64,000 bases of DNA. It comes from Filomicrobium sp. (GTDB taxonomy: Bacteria; Pseudomonadota; Alphaproteobacteria; Rhizobiales; Hyphomicrobiaceae). The notes under the pieces were generated by a model. That model ran no database searches. It was not told the origin of the DNA and worked only from the letters and a program-made list of their open reading frames with translations. Of this stretch, positions 55,960 to 64,000 are shown piece by piece. The DNA lies in contig CP051234.1 of NCBI GenBank assembly GCA_017792465.1, positions 3,256,501 to 3,320,500 of the forward strand, given 5' to 3'. The stretch's first letter is position 1, and the number at the start of each line of letters is the position of its first letter. The position numbers and the translations under genes were made by a program.

Positions 55960-56024
55960 TACTGTCCTCCAATCTATTTTGTTTAGTTTTTGGGTGTTCC
56001 TTCCATCGTCTCGCGCCTGATTAT

Positions 56025-56225
56025 TCAAACGCCGCGCGTGTTTGTGCCCAACATTGAGTACAACGGACAAATGCCGAGCAATCCGGTTGCCAGCGGAATA
56101 ATCCCGATCCAGCCGATCCATTCGAATCCGGTGCGATCACCCGAGGCTGCGAATCCCAATAATCCGATGCCGATAAGCGTGCGGATTGAACGATCGGTCA
56201 GCCCGACATTTGCATTCGGCAGCAT
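56025..56225 (-). CDS. DUF2892 (YgaP-like) small membrane protein
   Basis: A 66-residue protein with two hydrophobic helices (SIRTLIGIGLLGFAAS and WIGIIPLATGLLGICPLY) and the DUF2892 N-terminal NVGLTDRSIR and C-terminal CPLYSMLGTNT motifs. The function is unknown; the family occurs fused to rhodanese in YgaP and often in stress islands. GGAG precedes the ATG. It lies between hsp20 and the phasin gene with gaps of 65-77 bases. A paralogue is at 62051-62266. Confidence 0.9.
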   Translation of the reverse strand: MLPNANVGLTDRSIRTLIGIGLLGFAASGDRTGFEWIGWIGIIPLATGLLGICPLYSMLGTNTRGV

Positions 56226-56302
56226 GACTTTCTCCGCGCTTTTATACGAATTCTAAAATGCGCACCGCATTCCAGCAGTGCGCATCATCAACAGATTGCG
56301 CC

Positions 56303-56800
56303 TCAAGCCGAGGGCTTAATTTCAATGCGGCGTTTACCTGCGACCGCTTCGGCCGGCTTGGCGATGGCGATGCGCAAGACACCGTCCTTGAACGTTGCCT
56401 GCGGTTCGGCGTTGGCCGGATCGAAGGGAAGCTGCACCACGCGCCGGAACGTTCCGTAAGAGCGTTCAACGACGTGATAATCCTTCTTTTTATCTTCGAC
56501 TTCCGACTTCTTCTCACCCTTGATGGTGAGGGCATTTCCAGTCAGTGAAACCTCAATCGCGTCTTCGGGTATGCCCGGCAGCTCGGCTGAGATTTCGATT
56601 TGCTCGTCGGTTTCACTCACATCGATTTTTGGCGCGAGTGCGAATGCTCCCATCCCTTCCCGATTGGTCGGGAGGAGATCAGGAAAACCGCGGGCAAAAT
56701 TCTCAAACAGGCTATCGACTTCCTTCTGGAGTTGCGAATAGCCTTTATTCCGGTCGACGTCTGTGCGCCAAAACGGCGGAATAATTGAAGGTGCCTGCAT
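56303..56800 (-). CDS. Small heat shock protein Hsp20 (alpha-crystallin family)
   Basis: A 165-residue Hsp20. A variable N-terminus (PSIIPPFWRTDVDRNKGYSQ) precedes the alpha-crystallin domain, with PKIDVSETDEQIEISAELPG, ALTIKGEKKSEVEDKKKDYH, VERSYGTFRRVVQLPFD and FKDGVLRIAIAKP. It prevents aggregation of unfolded proteins without ATP. The ATG at 56800 has GGAGG six bases upstream, so the longer frame to 56908 is not used. An FNR box lies 99 bases upstream, which makes it oxygen-controlled and not only heat-controlled. It starts the transcript with DUF2892 and the phasin. Confidence 0.95.
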   Translation of the reverse strand: MQAPSIIPPFWRTDVDRNKGYSQLQKEVDSLFENFARGFPDLLPTNREGMGAFALAPKIDVSETDEQIEISAELPGIPEDAIEVSLTGNALTIKGEKKSEVEDKKKDYHVVERSYGTFRRVVQLPFDPANAEPQATFKDGVLRIAIAKPAEAVAGKRRIEIKPSA

Positions 56801-56898
56801 TACGAACCTCCGCAATTCTTGCGATCCCGGCGCCATAAATCGATTGGCGGCATCGTGTTTGAATTGAGGCTCTTTACGACGAAATGATGAGGCATGCA

Positions 56899-56912
56899 TT
56901 GACCACAATCAA
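56899..56912 (-). promoter_or_regulatory. FNR box before hsp20
   Basis: TTGACCACAATCAA matches the FNR consensus TTGAY-N4-ATCAA exactly, 99 bases upstream of the hsp20 ATG at 56800. Confidence 0.85.
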
Positions 56913-56922
56913 GCTTCATTTC

Positions 56923-57114
56923 TCACTTCGCAAAAATTTCGCGAAGCCTCTCAGAAACCTCTTTGTCCGTCGTATTGGTAAAATCCTTTGCGGCTTCGGC
57001 GGTTATTTTGTTTGGTGCCGGCTTGGAAATAAATTCGGGCAGATCACCGAACGTTTTGGGCAGTTTGACAACGCAGTCAAACTCTCTTGATTGGTGCACG
57101 CCTCGCGGATCCAA
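56923..57114 (-). CDS. Small ORF (63 residues), doubtful
   Basis: A frame starting from TTG at 57114 (MDPRGVHQSREFDCVVKLPK) and ending KEVSERLREIFAK just upstream of the hsp20 FNR box. The C-terminal half reads like a helical protein, but there is no ribosome binding site and the start codon is weak. No family is recognised. Confidence 0.25.
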   Translation of the reverse strand: MDPRGVHQSREFDCVVKLPKTFGDLPEFISKPAPNKITAEAAKDFTNTTDKEVSERLREIFAK

Positions 57115-57554
57115 TAAGGAGCGGATTTATCGAGGTTTCCCTCATGGTGAGCTGATGTTGTTGCAGGTATTTGTTGTTGGTCTTGCTGGGCCCACAAATT
57201 GCCTCGTGCCATCTCAAAGCGGGAGTTTGCGCAAAAAGTTCAGGCTTCGTTCGAGTTCAAACATTCAAAACGTTGAACAGCCGCAGCGTGAAGCTTGATC
57301 AGCTTGTTTTTCACATCGGTGTTCTTAGATAAACTGAGCTGATCGGCGTTGCGCATATCGGTTTTTTTGCACTTGGCACGTGCGCTTGAATTCGATTGAT
57401 GCGCGTCATCCCCTTTGACAACCATCCGTCATATCAGTGTGACTAGCTCAAAGCGTTGCTCATCATAACAAGCGCTGACAGATGGTTTCCTTGCTCGTTT
57501 TCGGAGTCTGGAACTGCCAGACGTTCACCAAAGTCAGATATCGAGGTCGATCTC
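57115..57554. other. Intergenic region before the acyl-CoA synthetase/acetyltransferase gene
   Basis: 440 bases, AT-rich, without a credible gene. It contains a near-consensus FNR site at 57396-57409 and must include the promoter of the 57555 gene. Confidence 0.45.
57396..57409 (+). promoter_or_regulatory. Near-consensus FNR site
   Basis: TTGATGCGCGTCAT keeps TTGAT and a GTCA half-site but ends in T instead of A. It lies 145 bases before the start at 57555. The same half-sites (TTGAT-N4-GTCAT) occur at 61942, which makes chance less likely. Confidence 0.4.
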
Positions 57555-60260
57555 ATGAGTGTTCGCAATCTTGAAGGGTTGCTCAATCCGAAATCTGTGG
57601 CGTTGATCGGGGCCAGCGCGACGCCGGGATCGATGGGGGCAACGGTCCTCAAGCGTTTGACGGATGCCGGGTTTCACGGGGAAATCCAACTCGTGAATCC
57701 GCGCCGGAGCGAGATTGATGGTCGGCCCTGTTTCGCGTCGGTTGCGGATCTGCCGAACCCGGTCGATCTGGGGGTCGTCGTGACGCCGCCGCAGACGGTT
57801 CCGCAGATCATCTCCGAGTTGGGAAAAGCCGGAGCGCGGGCAGCCGTTGTCATCACGGCCGGGATCAGCGGCGGCGAAGGCGGGCTCCGGCAACAGATGC
57901 TGGATGCTGCACGGCCCTATTGCCTGCGCGTTTTGGGGCCGAATTGTCTCGGGCTTCTGGTGCCGCGTGTGGGTCTTGATGCGAGCTTCTCGCATTTGCG
58001 GCCGCGTGACGGGGATATTGCGCTGCTGTCGCAATCGGGTGCGCTCGTGGTTGCGATGATCGACTGGGCGGAAGCGCGTCAGATTGGTTTTTCCGTCGTC
58101 GGTTCGATGGGTGATATGGCCGATGTCGATGTCGGCGACATGCTGGACTATCTGGCGAGCGATCCCCATACGCGGTCGATCCTGATGTATCTCGAGCAGG
58201 TGACGGACGCGCGCAAGTTCATGTCTGCGGCGCGGTCGGCGGCACGCAGCAAGCCGGTGATCGCGGTGAAGGCCGGGCGCTCGATGCAGGCGGCGCGCGC
58301 GGCGGCTTCGCATACCGGGGCGCTGGCGGGGCAGGATGCCGTTTATGATGCGGCACTTCGGCGGGCCGGCATTTTGCGGGTCGATGATCTGGAAGATCTG
58401 TTCGGGGCCGCGGCGGTCCTGGCGCGACACAAACCGATCCCCTCCGACCGATTGGCGATTTTGACGAACGGCGGCGGCGCCGGAGTTCTCGCAGCTGATG
58501 CGCTGGCGACGACAGGCACGCGTTTTGCCGAGCTCAGTGAAGCGACGATGGAACGGCTCAATGGAGCTTTGCCGGAGACGTGGTCACATGCCAACCCGAT
58601 CGACATTATCGGCGATGCCGGTCCCGACCGCTACGAGACGGCGTTGAGAGCCCTGCTCGAAGACCCGAACGCGGACGCCGTGCTTGTGATGAATTGTCCG
58701 ACGGCATTGGCCTCATCTGAGGATGTTGCCGAGCGTATCGTTGAGGTCCGCAAGGACACTTTGAGCAACCGGAAAACCGCCAAGCCGATTCTGGCAAACT
58801 GGCTTGGGGAAGCGACAGCGCGGGTGGGGAGCGAAACGCTTTCGCAAGCCGGCATCCCTGTTTACCGCACGCCCGCGCAAGCGGTGAAGGGCTTTGCCTA
58901 TCTGGCCGATCACGCCAAGGCGCAGCGCTCGTTGATGCGGACGCCGCCCGGCATTCCGGGTGATTTCGAGCCCGACCGTGAGGGCGTCGAATCGACTCTG
59001 AAGAAGGCAATCGACGATGGCCGCAAGTGGCTGAGCGAGCCGGAAGCCAAATCGGTTCTCAAGGCTTATGGCATCGAGACGGTTCCAACCGAGATCGCGC
59101 AGTCGCCTGAAGAAGCTTCGCAAATTGCCGAGAAGATGCTGCAACGCGCTGACGCGGTCGTTTTGAAAATCCTGTCGCCCGACATTACGCACAAGTCGGA
59201 TGTCGGCGGGGTGCGTCTCAACATTGCGAGTGCAGGAGAGGCGCGCTCGGCTGCCGAAGCGATGATCGAGCAGGCGCGCGCTTCCGTGCCTGATGCGCGC
59301 ATCGAGGGTGTTGTGGTTCAGCCGATGATTTACCGGCCGGATGCGCACGAGTTGATCTTAGGGATTGCAGACGATGCGGTATTCGGTCCGGTGATCTTGT
59401 TCGGCGCCGGAGGGACGTCGGTTGAGACGGTGCGCGACAAGGCGCTGGCGCTGCCGCCGCTCGATATGACGCTGGCGCAGGATTTGATCGACGAGACCAG
59501 GATTTCGCGGCTTCTCAACGGCTATCGTAATACGCCTGCAGCTGACCGCGAGCAGATTGCGCTGGCGCTCGTTCGGCTGGCGCAGTTAGCCGCCGACATG
59601 CCGCAGATCCGTGAACTCGACATCAACCCGTTGCTTGCCGATGAGAAAGGCATTGTTGCGCTTGATGCGCGCATTGGCGTCGTCGCTGGCGAAACGGTTC
59701 GGCCAGGGGGCAATCCGCGATTTGCATTGCGGCCTTTCCCTTCGGCGTGGGATCGGAAAATTGAAGTCAAAGGTCGGACACTTCGCGTGCGGCCGATCCG
59801 TCCGGAAGACGAAGTGCTCTATCCCGACTTTCTGGAAAAATTGACGCCGCAAGACATCCACTTCCGGTTCTTCGGTTATGGCATCAAGCCGACGCATGAG
59901 CAGATCGCGCGGTTTACGCAGATTGACTACGCCCGTGCGATGGCGTTCGTTGGTCTCGATGGTGAGACGGGGGAGTTGCTGGGTGTCTCGCGGCTGGCGG
60001 CTGACCCGGATTACACCGAAGCCGAGTTCGCGGTTGTTGTGCGCAGCGATCTCAAGGGACAGGGCATCGGTTGGGCGCTCATGAAGACGCTGATCGAATA
60101 TGCGACGGACGAGCCGGTCGGATCGCTTTATGGCGATGTCATGCGGTGGAACACCGGGATGCTCGACTTGTGCCGGGGGCTGGGATTTCAAGAGTCTCTC
60201 AACCCGGAAGACATAGAGTTGGTGCGCTTCCGGATGGATACCTCAGGAACTCCGGCTTAG
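57555..60260 (+). CDS. Bifunctional acetate-CoA ligase-like / GNAT protein acetyltransferase (Pat-type)
   Basis: A 901-residue protein. Residues 1-465 resemble the ADP-forming acyl-CoA synthetase alpha subunit (LLNPKSVALIGASATPGSMG CoA-binding domain; AARAAASHTGALAGQDAVYD). Residues 475-705 form the ATP-grasp beta subunit (LSEPEAKSVLKAYGIETVPT, DITHKSDVGGVRLNI). Residues 740-890 are a GNAT acetyltransferase with the acetyl-CoA loop VRSDLKGQGIGWALM. This matches Pat/PatZ lysine acetyltransferases that inactivate acyl-CoA synthetases. The catalytic His of the phosphorylated loop should be checked before assuming ligase activity. The ATG at 57555 has GAGG upstream. A sirtuin that could reverse it is at 26.4 kb. 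Confidence 0.93.
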   Translation: MSVRNLEGLLNPKSVALIGASATPGSMGATVLKRLTDAGFHGEIQLVNPRRSEIDGRPCFASVADLPNPVDLGVVVTPPQTVPQIISELGKAGARAAVVITAGISGGEGGLRQQMLDAARPYCLRVLGPNCLGLLVPRVGLDASFSHLRPRDGDIALLSQSGALVVAMIDWAEARQIGFSVVGSMGDMADVDVGDMLDYLASDPHTRSILMYLEQVTDARKFMSAARSAARSKPVIAVKAGRSMQAARAAASHTGALAGQDAVYDAALRRAGILRVDDLEDLFGAAAVLARHKPIPSDRLAILTNGGGAGVLAADALATTGTRFAELSEATMERLNGALPETWSHANPIDIIGDAGPDRYETALRALLEDPNADAVLVMNCPTALASSEDVAERIVEVRKDTLSNRKTAKPILANWLGEATARVGSETLSQAGIPVYRTPAQAVKGFAYLADHAKAQRSLMRTPPGIPGDFEPDREGVESTLKKAIDDGRKWLSEPEAKSVLKAYGIETVPTEIAQSPEEASQIAEKMLQRADAVVLKILSPDITHKSDVGGVRLNIASAGEARSAAEAMIEQARASVPDARIEGVVVQPMIYRPDAHELILGIADDAVFGPVILFGAGGTSVETVRDKALALPPLDMTLAQDLIDETRISRLLNGYRNTPAADREQIALALVRLAQLAADMPQIRELDINPLLADEKGIVALDARIGVVAGETVRPGGNPRFALRPFPSAWDRKIEVKGRTLRVRPIRPEDEVLYPDFLEKLTPQDIHFRFFGYGIKPTHEQIARFTQIDYARAMAFVGLDGETGELLGVSRLAADPDYTEAEFAVVVRSDLKGQGIGWALMKTLIEYATDEPVGSLYGDVMRWNTGMLDLCRGLGFQESLNPEDIELVRFRMDTSGTPA

Positions 60261-60262
60261 CC

Positions 60263-61861
60263 CTATTTGATCGCGAGAAGTCGGCGGGCTGCGGCGGCGA
60301 CTTCATCCGGGGTCCCGGAAGCGTCGAGTTTCGCCCAGGCAGGGTTGGCGGTTGCCGTTTGCCATTGCCGTTCGGCAATCTGAGGTGTGGCATCGGAGGC
60401 GTCGCCGGTCCGTTGTGCAATGCGCGTTTTTAGAATCTCCAAATCCGCCGACAGCCAGATCCCAGTGAAGTGTGCGCCGGTTGCGTTTGCCAGACGTTCT
60501 AGCTGGTTGGCTTCGGTTTCGCCGAGGAATGTCGCATCGACTATGACCGACGTTCCGGCATTGAGGGCGCGGCGGGTGTCTTTCAGCATCGTCGCGTAGA
60601 CCTTGCGGCTGACGTCGCCTTGATAGGCTTCCTTGGGGAGAGGCTCTTCAGGTGAGATGCCAAAGAGGCGTTTGCGGCAGACATCCGAGCGGATCGAGAG
60701 CGCGCCGATAAGGCCTGGGATGTCGGGTGCCAAGGATTTCGCTAGCGTCGATTTGCCGGTACCTGAAAGTCCACCAATGGCGAGGAGGCGAGGTGCAGGT
60801 TGGTTGGCGAGGCAAGACAGAGCGAATTCAAGACGATTGGTGGCTTCGCGCAATCCGGCTTCGCCGTCTTTGGCGGCGGCAACCATTGCCCTGACGGCAG
60901 AGCGCATTGATATGAACAGCCCTAACGCCTTCAAACCGGAGTAGTCGCGCGTGTGGCTCAGATAACGGCTGAGGAGCAGCGTCGCGTGTTGTCTGAAGCC
61001 GCGGTAGAGCAAATCCATGGCCGTGAATGCGATGTCGTAGAGGATGTCGATCGAGGCGATTTTTTCGCTGAACTCGATGGCGTCGAAGAGAACGGGGGCC
61101 TCATCGACGAGGCAGATGTTGGCCAGGTGCAGGTCGCCATGGCAGCGGCGCACATAGCCGTGGCGCCGGCGCGCGTCGATCTGAGGTGTGAGGCGCTGCA
61201 GTTCGGCAAGGGCAGCGTTTTTCCATTCCTGCAGAGGCTGCTTCAGGTTGGGGCCTTGTGGTGTCGCTTCTATTGTCTCGACGAGCTCTTCGATTGTTTG
61301 CTGGATTGCTTTGCTGCCGCCGAAGTCTTGAGCGCGAGGGACACGTATGTGCTGGCGGGCGATGGCGTCGGCGAGATCCTGGATGTGGCGCTCGGTTAAC
61401 CGGCTCTCGTCAGCGAGCGCGTCGAACATGTCGCTCGTCTTGAAGGTGCGCATCGCGACGACGTAATCGACCGGCTCGCCTTCTCCATCCAACTGCAGCC
61501 CGTTCGGTGTTCTGACGATGGGCACGACGGCTTTATAGATCTGCGGCGCGTTCTCGATGTTGGTGGCGAGTTCGCGCTCGCACAAGGCTTTGCGTTTTTC
61601 GGCTGAGCTGTAGTCGACGAAGCTGCGGGCGACGGCGCGCTTTAGTTTGTAGGTGTTAGGACCTGCGATAAACACATGGGAGATGTGAGTTGTGATGTGC
61701 TCGACCGATGATCCGCCGTGTGTTGCCGGGTCGGCCAGCAGGGCGACGACCTCCTTCTGCCGTTCCTCACCATCCGGGGCTGTGTGGTCGGCAGGGTTTT
61801 GCTTCAAGTCTTTTGCTCCTGGATGCGGGTCTGTGGGCGGCGGCGAGCTAACGGGCGCCAT
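60263..61861 (-). CDS. Bifunctional aminoglycoside phosphotransferase-like / P-loop kinase
   Basis: A 532-residue fusion. The N-terminal half (about 50-330) is a kinase-like phosphotransferase with the catalytic RRCHGDLHLANICLVDEAP and metal-binding LFDAIEFSEK segments. The C-terminal half (about 360-532) is a P-loop kinase of the gluconate/chloramphenicol type with Walker A IGGLSGTGKSTLAKSL and a conserved VIVDATFLGETEANQ. This two-domain layout is that of Rv2004c, a DosR-regulon protein of Mycobacterium tuberculosis. The substrate is unknown. It is convergent with the Pat-type gene, two bases apart, and divergent from the second DUF2892 gene. Confidence 0.88.
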   Translation of the reverse strand: MAPVSSPPPTDPHPGAKDLKQNPADHTAPDGEERQKEVVALLADPATHGGSSVEHITTHISHVFIAGPNTYKLKRAVARSFVDYSSAEKRKALCERELATNIENAPQIYKAVVPIVRTPNGLQLDGEGEPVDYVVAMRTFKTSDMFDALADESRLTERHIQDLADAIARQHIRVPRAQDFGGSKAIQQTIEELVETIEATPQGPNLKQPLQEWKNAALAELQRLTPQIDARRRHGYVRRCHGDLHLANICLVDEAPVLFDAIEFSEKIASIDILYDIAFTAMDLLYRGFRQHATLLLSRYLSHTRDYSGLKALGLFISMRSAVRAMVAAAKDGEAGLREATNRLEFALSCLANQPAPRLLAIGGLSGTGKSTLAKSLAPDIPGLIGALSIRSDVCRKRLFGISPEEPLPKEAYQGDVSRKVYATMLKDTRRALNAGTSVIVDATFLGETEANQLERLANATGAHFTGIWLSADLEILKTRIAQRTGDASDATPQIAERQWQTATANPAWAKLDASGTPDEVAAAARRLLAIK

Positions 61862-61941
61862 ATGTCTTGTGGGGCGGTCCGTTAGTCCGGCTCCATGCCT
61901 TCAATAAGCTACCTAGTAACGCATCTGTGAGCGCACAACTA

Positions 61942-61955
61942 TTGATCGATGTCAT
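61942..61955. promoter_or_regulatory. Near-consensus FNR site
   Basis: TTGATCGATGTCAT, the same half-site pair as at 57396, lies 95 bases before the DUF2892 gene (plus) and 80 bases before the phosphotransferase/kinase gene (minus). The spacing matches the exact boxes elsewhere in the window. Confidence 0.4.
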
Positions 61956-62050
61956 TCCGCTGTGCCCCTATCATGATGTATTCAATATTTCGCATGTCTA
62001 TGGCCCGGCTGGTTCAGGCCGAGGTCAATTCTGGGAAAAAGGATATAAAA

Positions 62051-62266
62051 ATGGCTGCAAATGTTGGCTCGATTGATCGCGTGCTCCGGCTCATCATCGG
62101 TGCGATCCTGATTGCGTTGCCGTTCGTCATGCCGAACCTGGAGATCTGGGGTAATCCGATCTTCTATTACGGCGCTCTCATCATCGGTGCTGTCAACATT
62201 CTGACGGCGCTCGTTCGCTTCTGTCCCGCTTATACGCTGATAGGCGTCAATACCTGCGGGCGCTAA
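62051..62266 (+). CDS. DUF2892 (YgaP-like) small membrane protein
   Basis: A 71-residue protein with two hydrophobic helices (LIIGAILIALPFVMP and YYGALIIGAVNILTALVRF) and the family end CPAYTLIGVNTCGR. AAGGATA lies just upstream of the ATG at 62051; the longer frame from 61949 is not a protein-like N-terminus. It is a paralogue of the 56025-56225 gene. The role is unknown; the near-consensus FNR site upstream suggests it belongs to the same low-oxygen group. Confidence 0.9.
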   Translation: MAANVGSIDRVLRLIIGAILIALPFVMPNLEIWGNPIFYYGALIIGAVNILTALVRFCPAYTLIGVNTCGR

Positions 62267-62488
62267 GGCGCGCGCTCTTCCGCCTCTCTCTCCTTTGCGT
62301 TCCCCTGACTGCCGGTTCGTTGCCCATAGGCTTCGGACCGGTTTTTTCATTGCCCAATAAACTCGAGGCGTTGTTGCTGGCGAGGGTTTCAGCGACGACA
62401 GGTTGTGCTAACGTGGCCGGCCCTTCTTGACTTCTGGCGTCTTGATATTGGCGTGCACGCTGCAGGGGCAAAGAGAACGTTTGGAGCA

Positions 62489-63025
62489 ATGGACGGTTTG
62501 ACAATCATTCCCGCAATCGACGCCGACGGGCGGCTCTACCGCGTGGAAAAAATGGAGGCGCATCGCCAGGATCTTCTGCATCTGGCGATTTCCGTTTTCG
62601 TTTTTTCGGCGGGCCGGCTGCTTATTCAGAAGCGGGCGGCGGGCAAGTATCACAGTGGCGGTCTGTGGGCCAATTCCTGTTGCACGCATCCCGATTGGGG
62701 AGAGGATCTGGAAGAGGCCGCCCATCGTCGCCTGCGAGAAGAGTTGTCGATGACGGTCCCTCATTTGGAGCATCGCAGTACCCTCGACTATAGGGCGCAG
62801 GTGGCTGACGATCTGTGGGAGCACGAGCGCGTCCACGTCTTCCGTTATGCCTGTGATCAAGAGATGGCGCTGCCGACTGCGGTGCCTGAGGAAGTGAGCG
62901 AGACGCGTTGGGTCGATGTTGGCGACCTGCGCTCGCAGGTGGATCGATATCCGCAGCAGTTCGCGCCGTGGTTTCGCATCTATGTGGCGCGGTGGGACGA
63001 GTTGGACCTTGGCTATGCGGCTTGA
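62489..63025 (+). CDS. idi: Isopentenyl-diphosphate delta-isomerase, type 1
   Basis: A 178-residue Nudix-fold isomerase. The active-site Cys is in LWANSCCTHPDWGE (Cys64/65), the Nudix-like EDLEEAAHRRLREELS follows, and the catalytic Glu is in WEHERVHVFRY. It interconverts IPP and DMAPP for isoprenoid synthesis (quinones, carotenoids, hopanoids). GGAG lies just before the ATG at 62489; the frame to 62405 is not used. Type I idi is not universal in bacteria that use the MEP pathway; it often accompanies carotenoid or bacteriochlorophyll genes. None are visible here. Confidence 0.93.
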   Translation: MDGLTIIPAIDADGRLYRVEKMEAHRQDLLHLAISVFVFSAGRLLIQKRAAGKYHSGGLWANSCCTHPDWGEDLEEAAHRRLREELSMTVPHLEHRSTLDYRAQVADDLWEHERVHVFRYACDQEMALPTAVPEEVSETRWVDVGDLRSQVDRYPQQFAPWFRIYVARWDELDLGYAA

Positions 63026-63085
63026 GGGCTCAAGCGCCGGCTTACGAGACTGGTGGCGTTTCGGCCAAACCAAATCCGCAAATTT

Positions 63086-64000
63086 CTAGCTTTCGGCTTG
63101 GAACCGGCTTTCGGCGTCGGCCATTTCTTCCTGCACGCGTTTGATGCTGTCGGTGCGCGGTTTCACGAGACCGGCAATCAGGACATAGAGCGCAGGCGTC
63201 AGCAGAAGTGTGAATATGCCGGCGAGACCCAGGCCGCCGAAGATCACCCAGCCAATCGAGGCGCGTGCTTCTGCTCCAGGACCCGAACCGTAGATCAAGG
63301 GCAGACCGGCAAGAACGGTCGAGAACATCGTCATGGCGATCGGGCGCAGGCGTACGACCGAGGCTTCGCGGGCAGCTGCATAAACCTCGCGGCCCTGGTC
63401 GCGAAGCTGGTCGGCGAATTCGACCATGAGAATGGAGTTCTTGGCCATGATGCCGATCAGCATCAAGATCCCGATCTGGCTGTAGATGTTGATCGACGTG
63501 CCGGTGAGGGCCAGGGCGAAGATCGCCGCGCAGATGCCGAAGGGCACGGTGAAGAGCACGATGACGGCGCTGGTGATGCTCTCGAACTGGGCGACCAGGA
63601 CGAGGAAGACGATCAGGAACGCGAGGCCGTAGGTCAGTGTCACGCCGTGCGAGGTTTCGTCCAGCTCGGCGGCTTCATCGAGAAACAGCAGGCCATAGCC
63701 AGGTTTCAGCTTTTCGAGGGCCAATTCACGGATGGCATCGACGGCTTCGCGCAGGGTTACGTCTTCGGCGGCGTCGGCGAAGATCTCGACGGCGCGGCGC
63801 TGACCGTGGCGGTCAAGCTCAGCGGGGACGGCTTTTTCTGAAAGGGTGACAAGCTGGGACAGCGAGACGAGGCTGCCGTCAGATGCCGACACATAGAGGT
63901 TCTGAAGGTCAGCGGGATCTTTGATGGCGCCGGTTGCGGCCTGGGCAATGATCGGAACGCGCTCGTCGTCGATGGTCAGTTCGGCAACCTCATCGTTGTC
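63086..64000 (-). CDS. RND multidrug efflux pump inner-membrane subunit (5' end cut by window edge)
   Basis: 305 residues read from the right edge to a stop at 63088-63086, corresponding to the C-terminal third of an AcrB/HAE-type transporter. Visible parts are the end of the periplasmic porter region (SLVSLSQLVTLSEKAVPAEL), then five to six membrane helices with the conserved GILMLIGIMAKNSILMVEFA, and the cytoplasmic-loop AREASVVRLRPIAMTMFSTV. Such pumps expel drugs or other compounds using the proton gradient with a periplasmic adaptor and an outer-membrane channel. The open frame continues beyond position 64000, so the GTG at 63892 is an internal Val, not the start. Confidence 0.93.
   Translation of the reverse strand, partial: DNDEVAELTIDDERVPIIAQAATGAIKDPADLQNLYVSASDGSLVSLSQLVTLSEKAVPAELDRHGQRRAVEIFADAAEDVTLREAVDAIRELALEKLKPGYGLLFLDEAAELDETSHGVTLTYGLAFLIVFLVLVAQFESITSAVIVLFTVPFGICAAIFALALTGTSINIYSQIGILMLIGIMAKNSILMVEFADQLRDQGREVYAAAREASVVRLRPIAMTMFSTVLAGLPLIYGSGPGAEARASIGWVIFGGLGLAGIFTLLLTPALYVLIAGLVKPRTDSIKRVQEEMADAESRFQAES

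Overview
The window looks like chromosomal DNA of an alphaproteobacterium of the order Hyphomicrobiales, probably a Hyphomicrobium-like methylotroph relative. The basis is the set of protein types, the high GC content with short tightly packed operons, the dnaJ-dnaK / alkB / grpE-hrcA / rph-rdgB-hemW neighbourhood, a fused CysN/C, class I PHA metabolism and an FnrL-type regulator beside a complete cbb3 oxidase locus. The genus assignment is inference; no rRNA gene is present to confirm it.

Layout. 1-5.4 kb: a truncated membrane diguanylate cyclase, a DUF4202 protein, a small 2Fe-2S ferredoxin, an AEC transporter, an FMN reductase and two related one-haem cytochromes c. 5.5-12.4 kb: the heat-shock block dnaJ, dnaK, alkB, a frameshifted SEC-C motif gene, grpE and hrcA. 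12.7-17.4 kb: rph, a VOC protein, an rdgB with an unusual C-terminal extension, hemW, a YqaA/DedA-type membrane protein and dsbB. 17.4-18.7 kb: a stretch rich in G+T with a repeated GAGTT word, no recognisable gene and only tiny ORFs. 18.7-28.6 kb: a small conserved-looking ORF, an HNH nuclease, an AlkA-type glycosylase, gluQ, a DUF1287 protein, a one-TM hypothetical protein, a DUF4399 protein, a TlyA-type and a TrmA-type RNA methyltransferase, a sirtuin and a methyltransferase.

28.9-32.3 kb holds the most novel-looking unit: a pentapeptide-repeat protein, a 490-residue protein ending in a divergent DisA_N/diadenylate-cyclase-like domain, and an adenosine-deaminase-family enzyme that overlaps it by 46 bases. 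This may be a nucleotide-signal synthesis and turnover module. It is followed by an RTX metalloprotease, a six-TM protein like an ABC transmembrane domain without an ATPase, cysD-cysNC, and a DUF2189 protein.

40-62.3 kb is a low-oxygen island. It contains ccoNOQP and ccoGHIS (including a 59-residue ccoS), a hemerythrin-domain protein, FnrL, PHA synthase, a P-type cation ATPase, a phasin, Hsp20, two DUF2892 membrane proteins, a fused acyl-CoA synthetase/acetyltransferase and a fused phosphotransferase/P-loop kinase. Exact FNR boxes (TTGAY-N4-ATCAA) lie before ccoN, the ATPase, hsp20 and one cytochrome c gene, with near matches before two more genes. The gene content resembles the mycobacterial DosR dormancy regulon (Hsp20, CtpF-type ATPase, Rv2004c-type phosphotransferase/kinase), here apparently wired to FNR. 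The window closes with idi and the 3' part of an RND efflux pump gene. I see no tRNA, rRNA, CRISPR array, insertion sequence or prophage.
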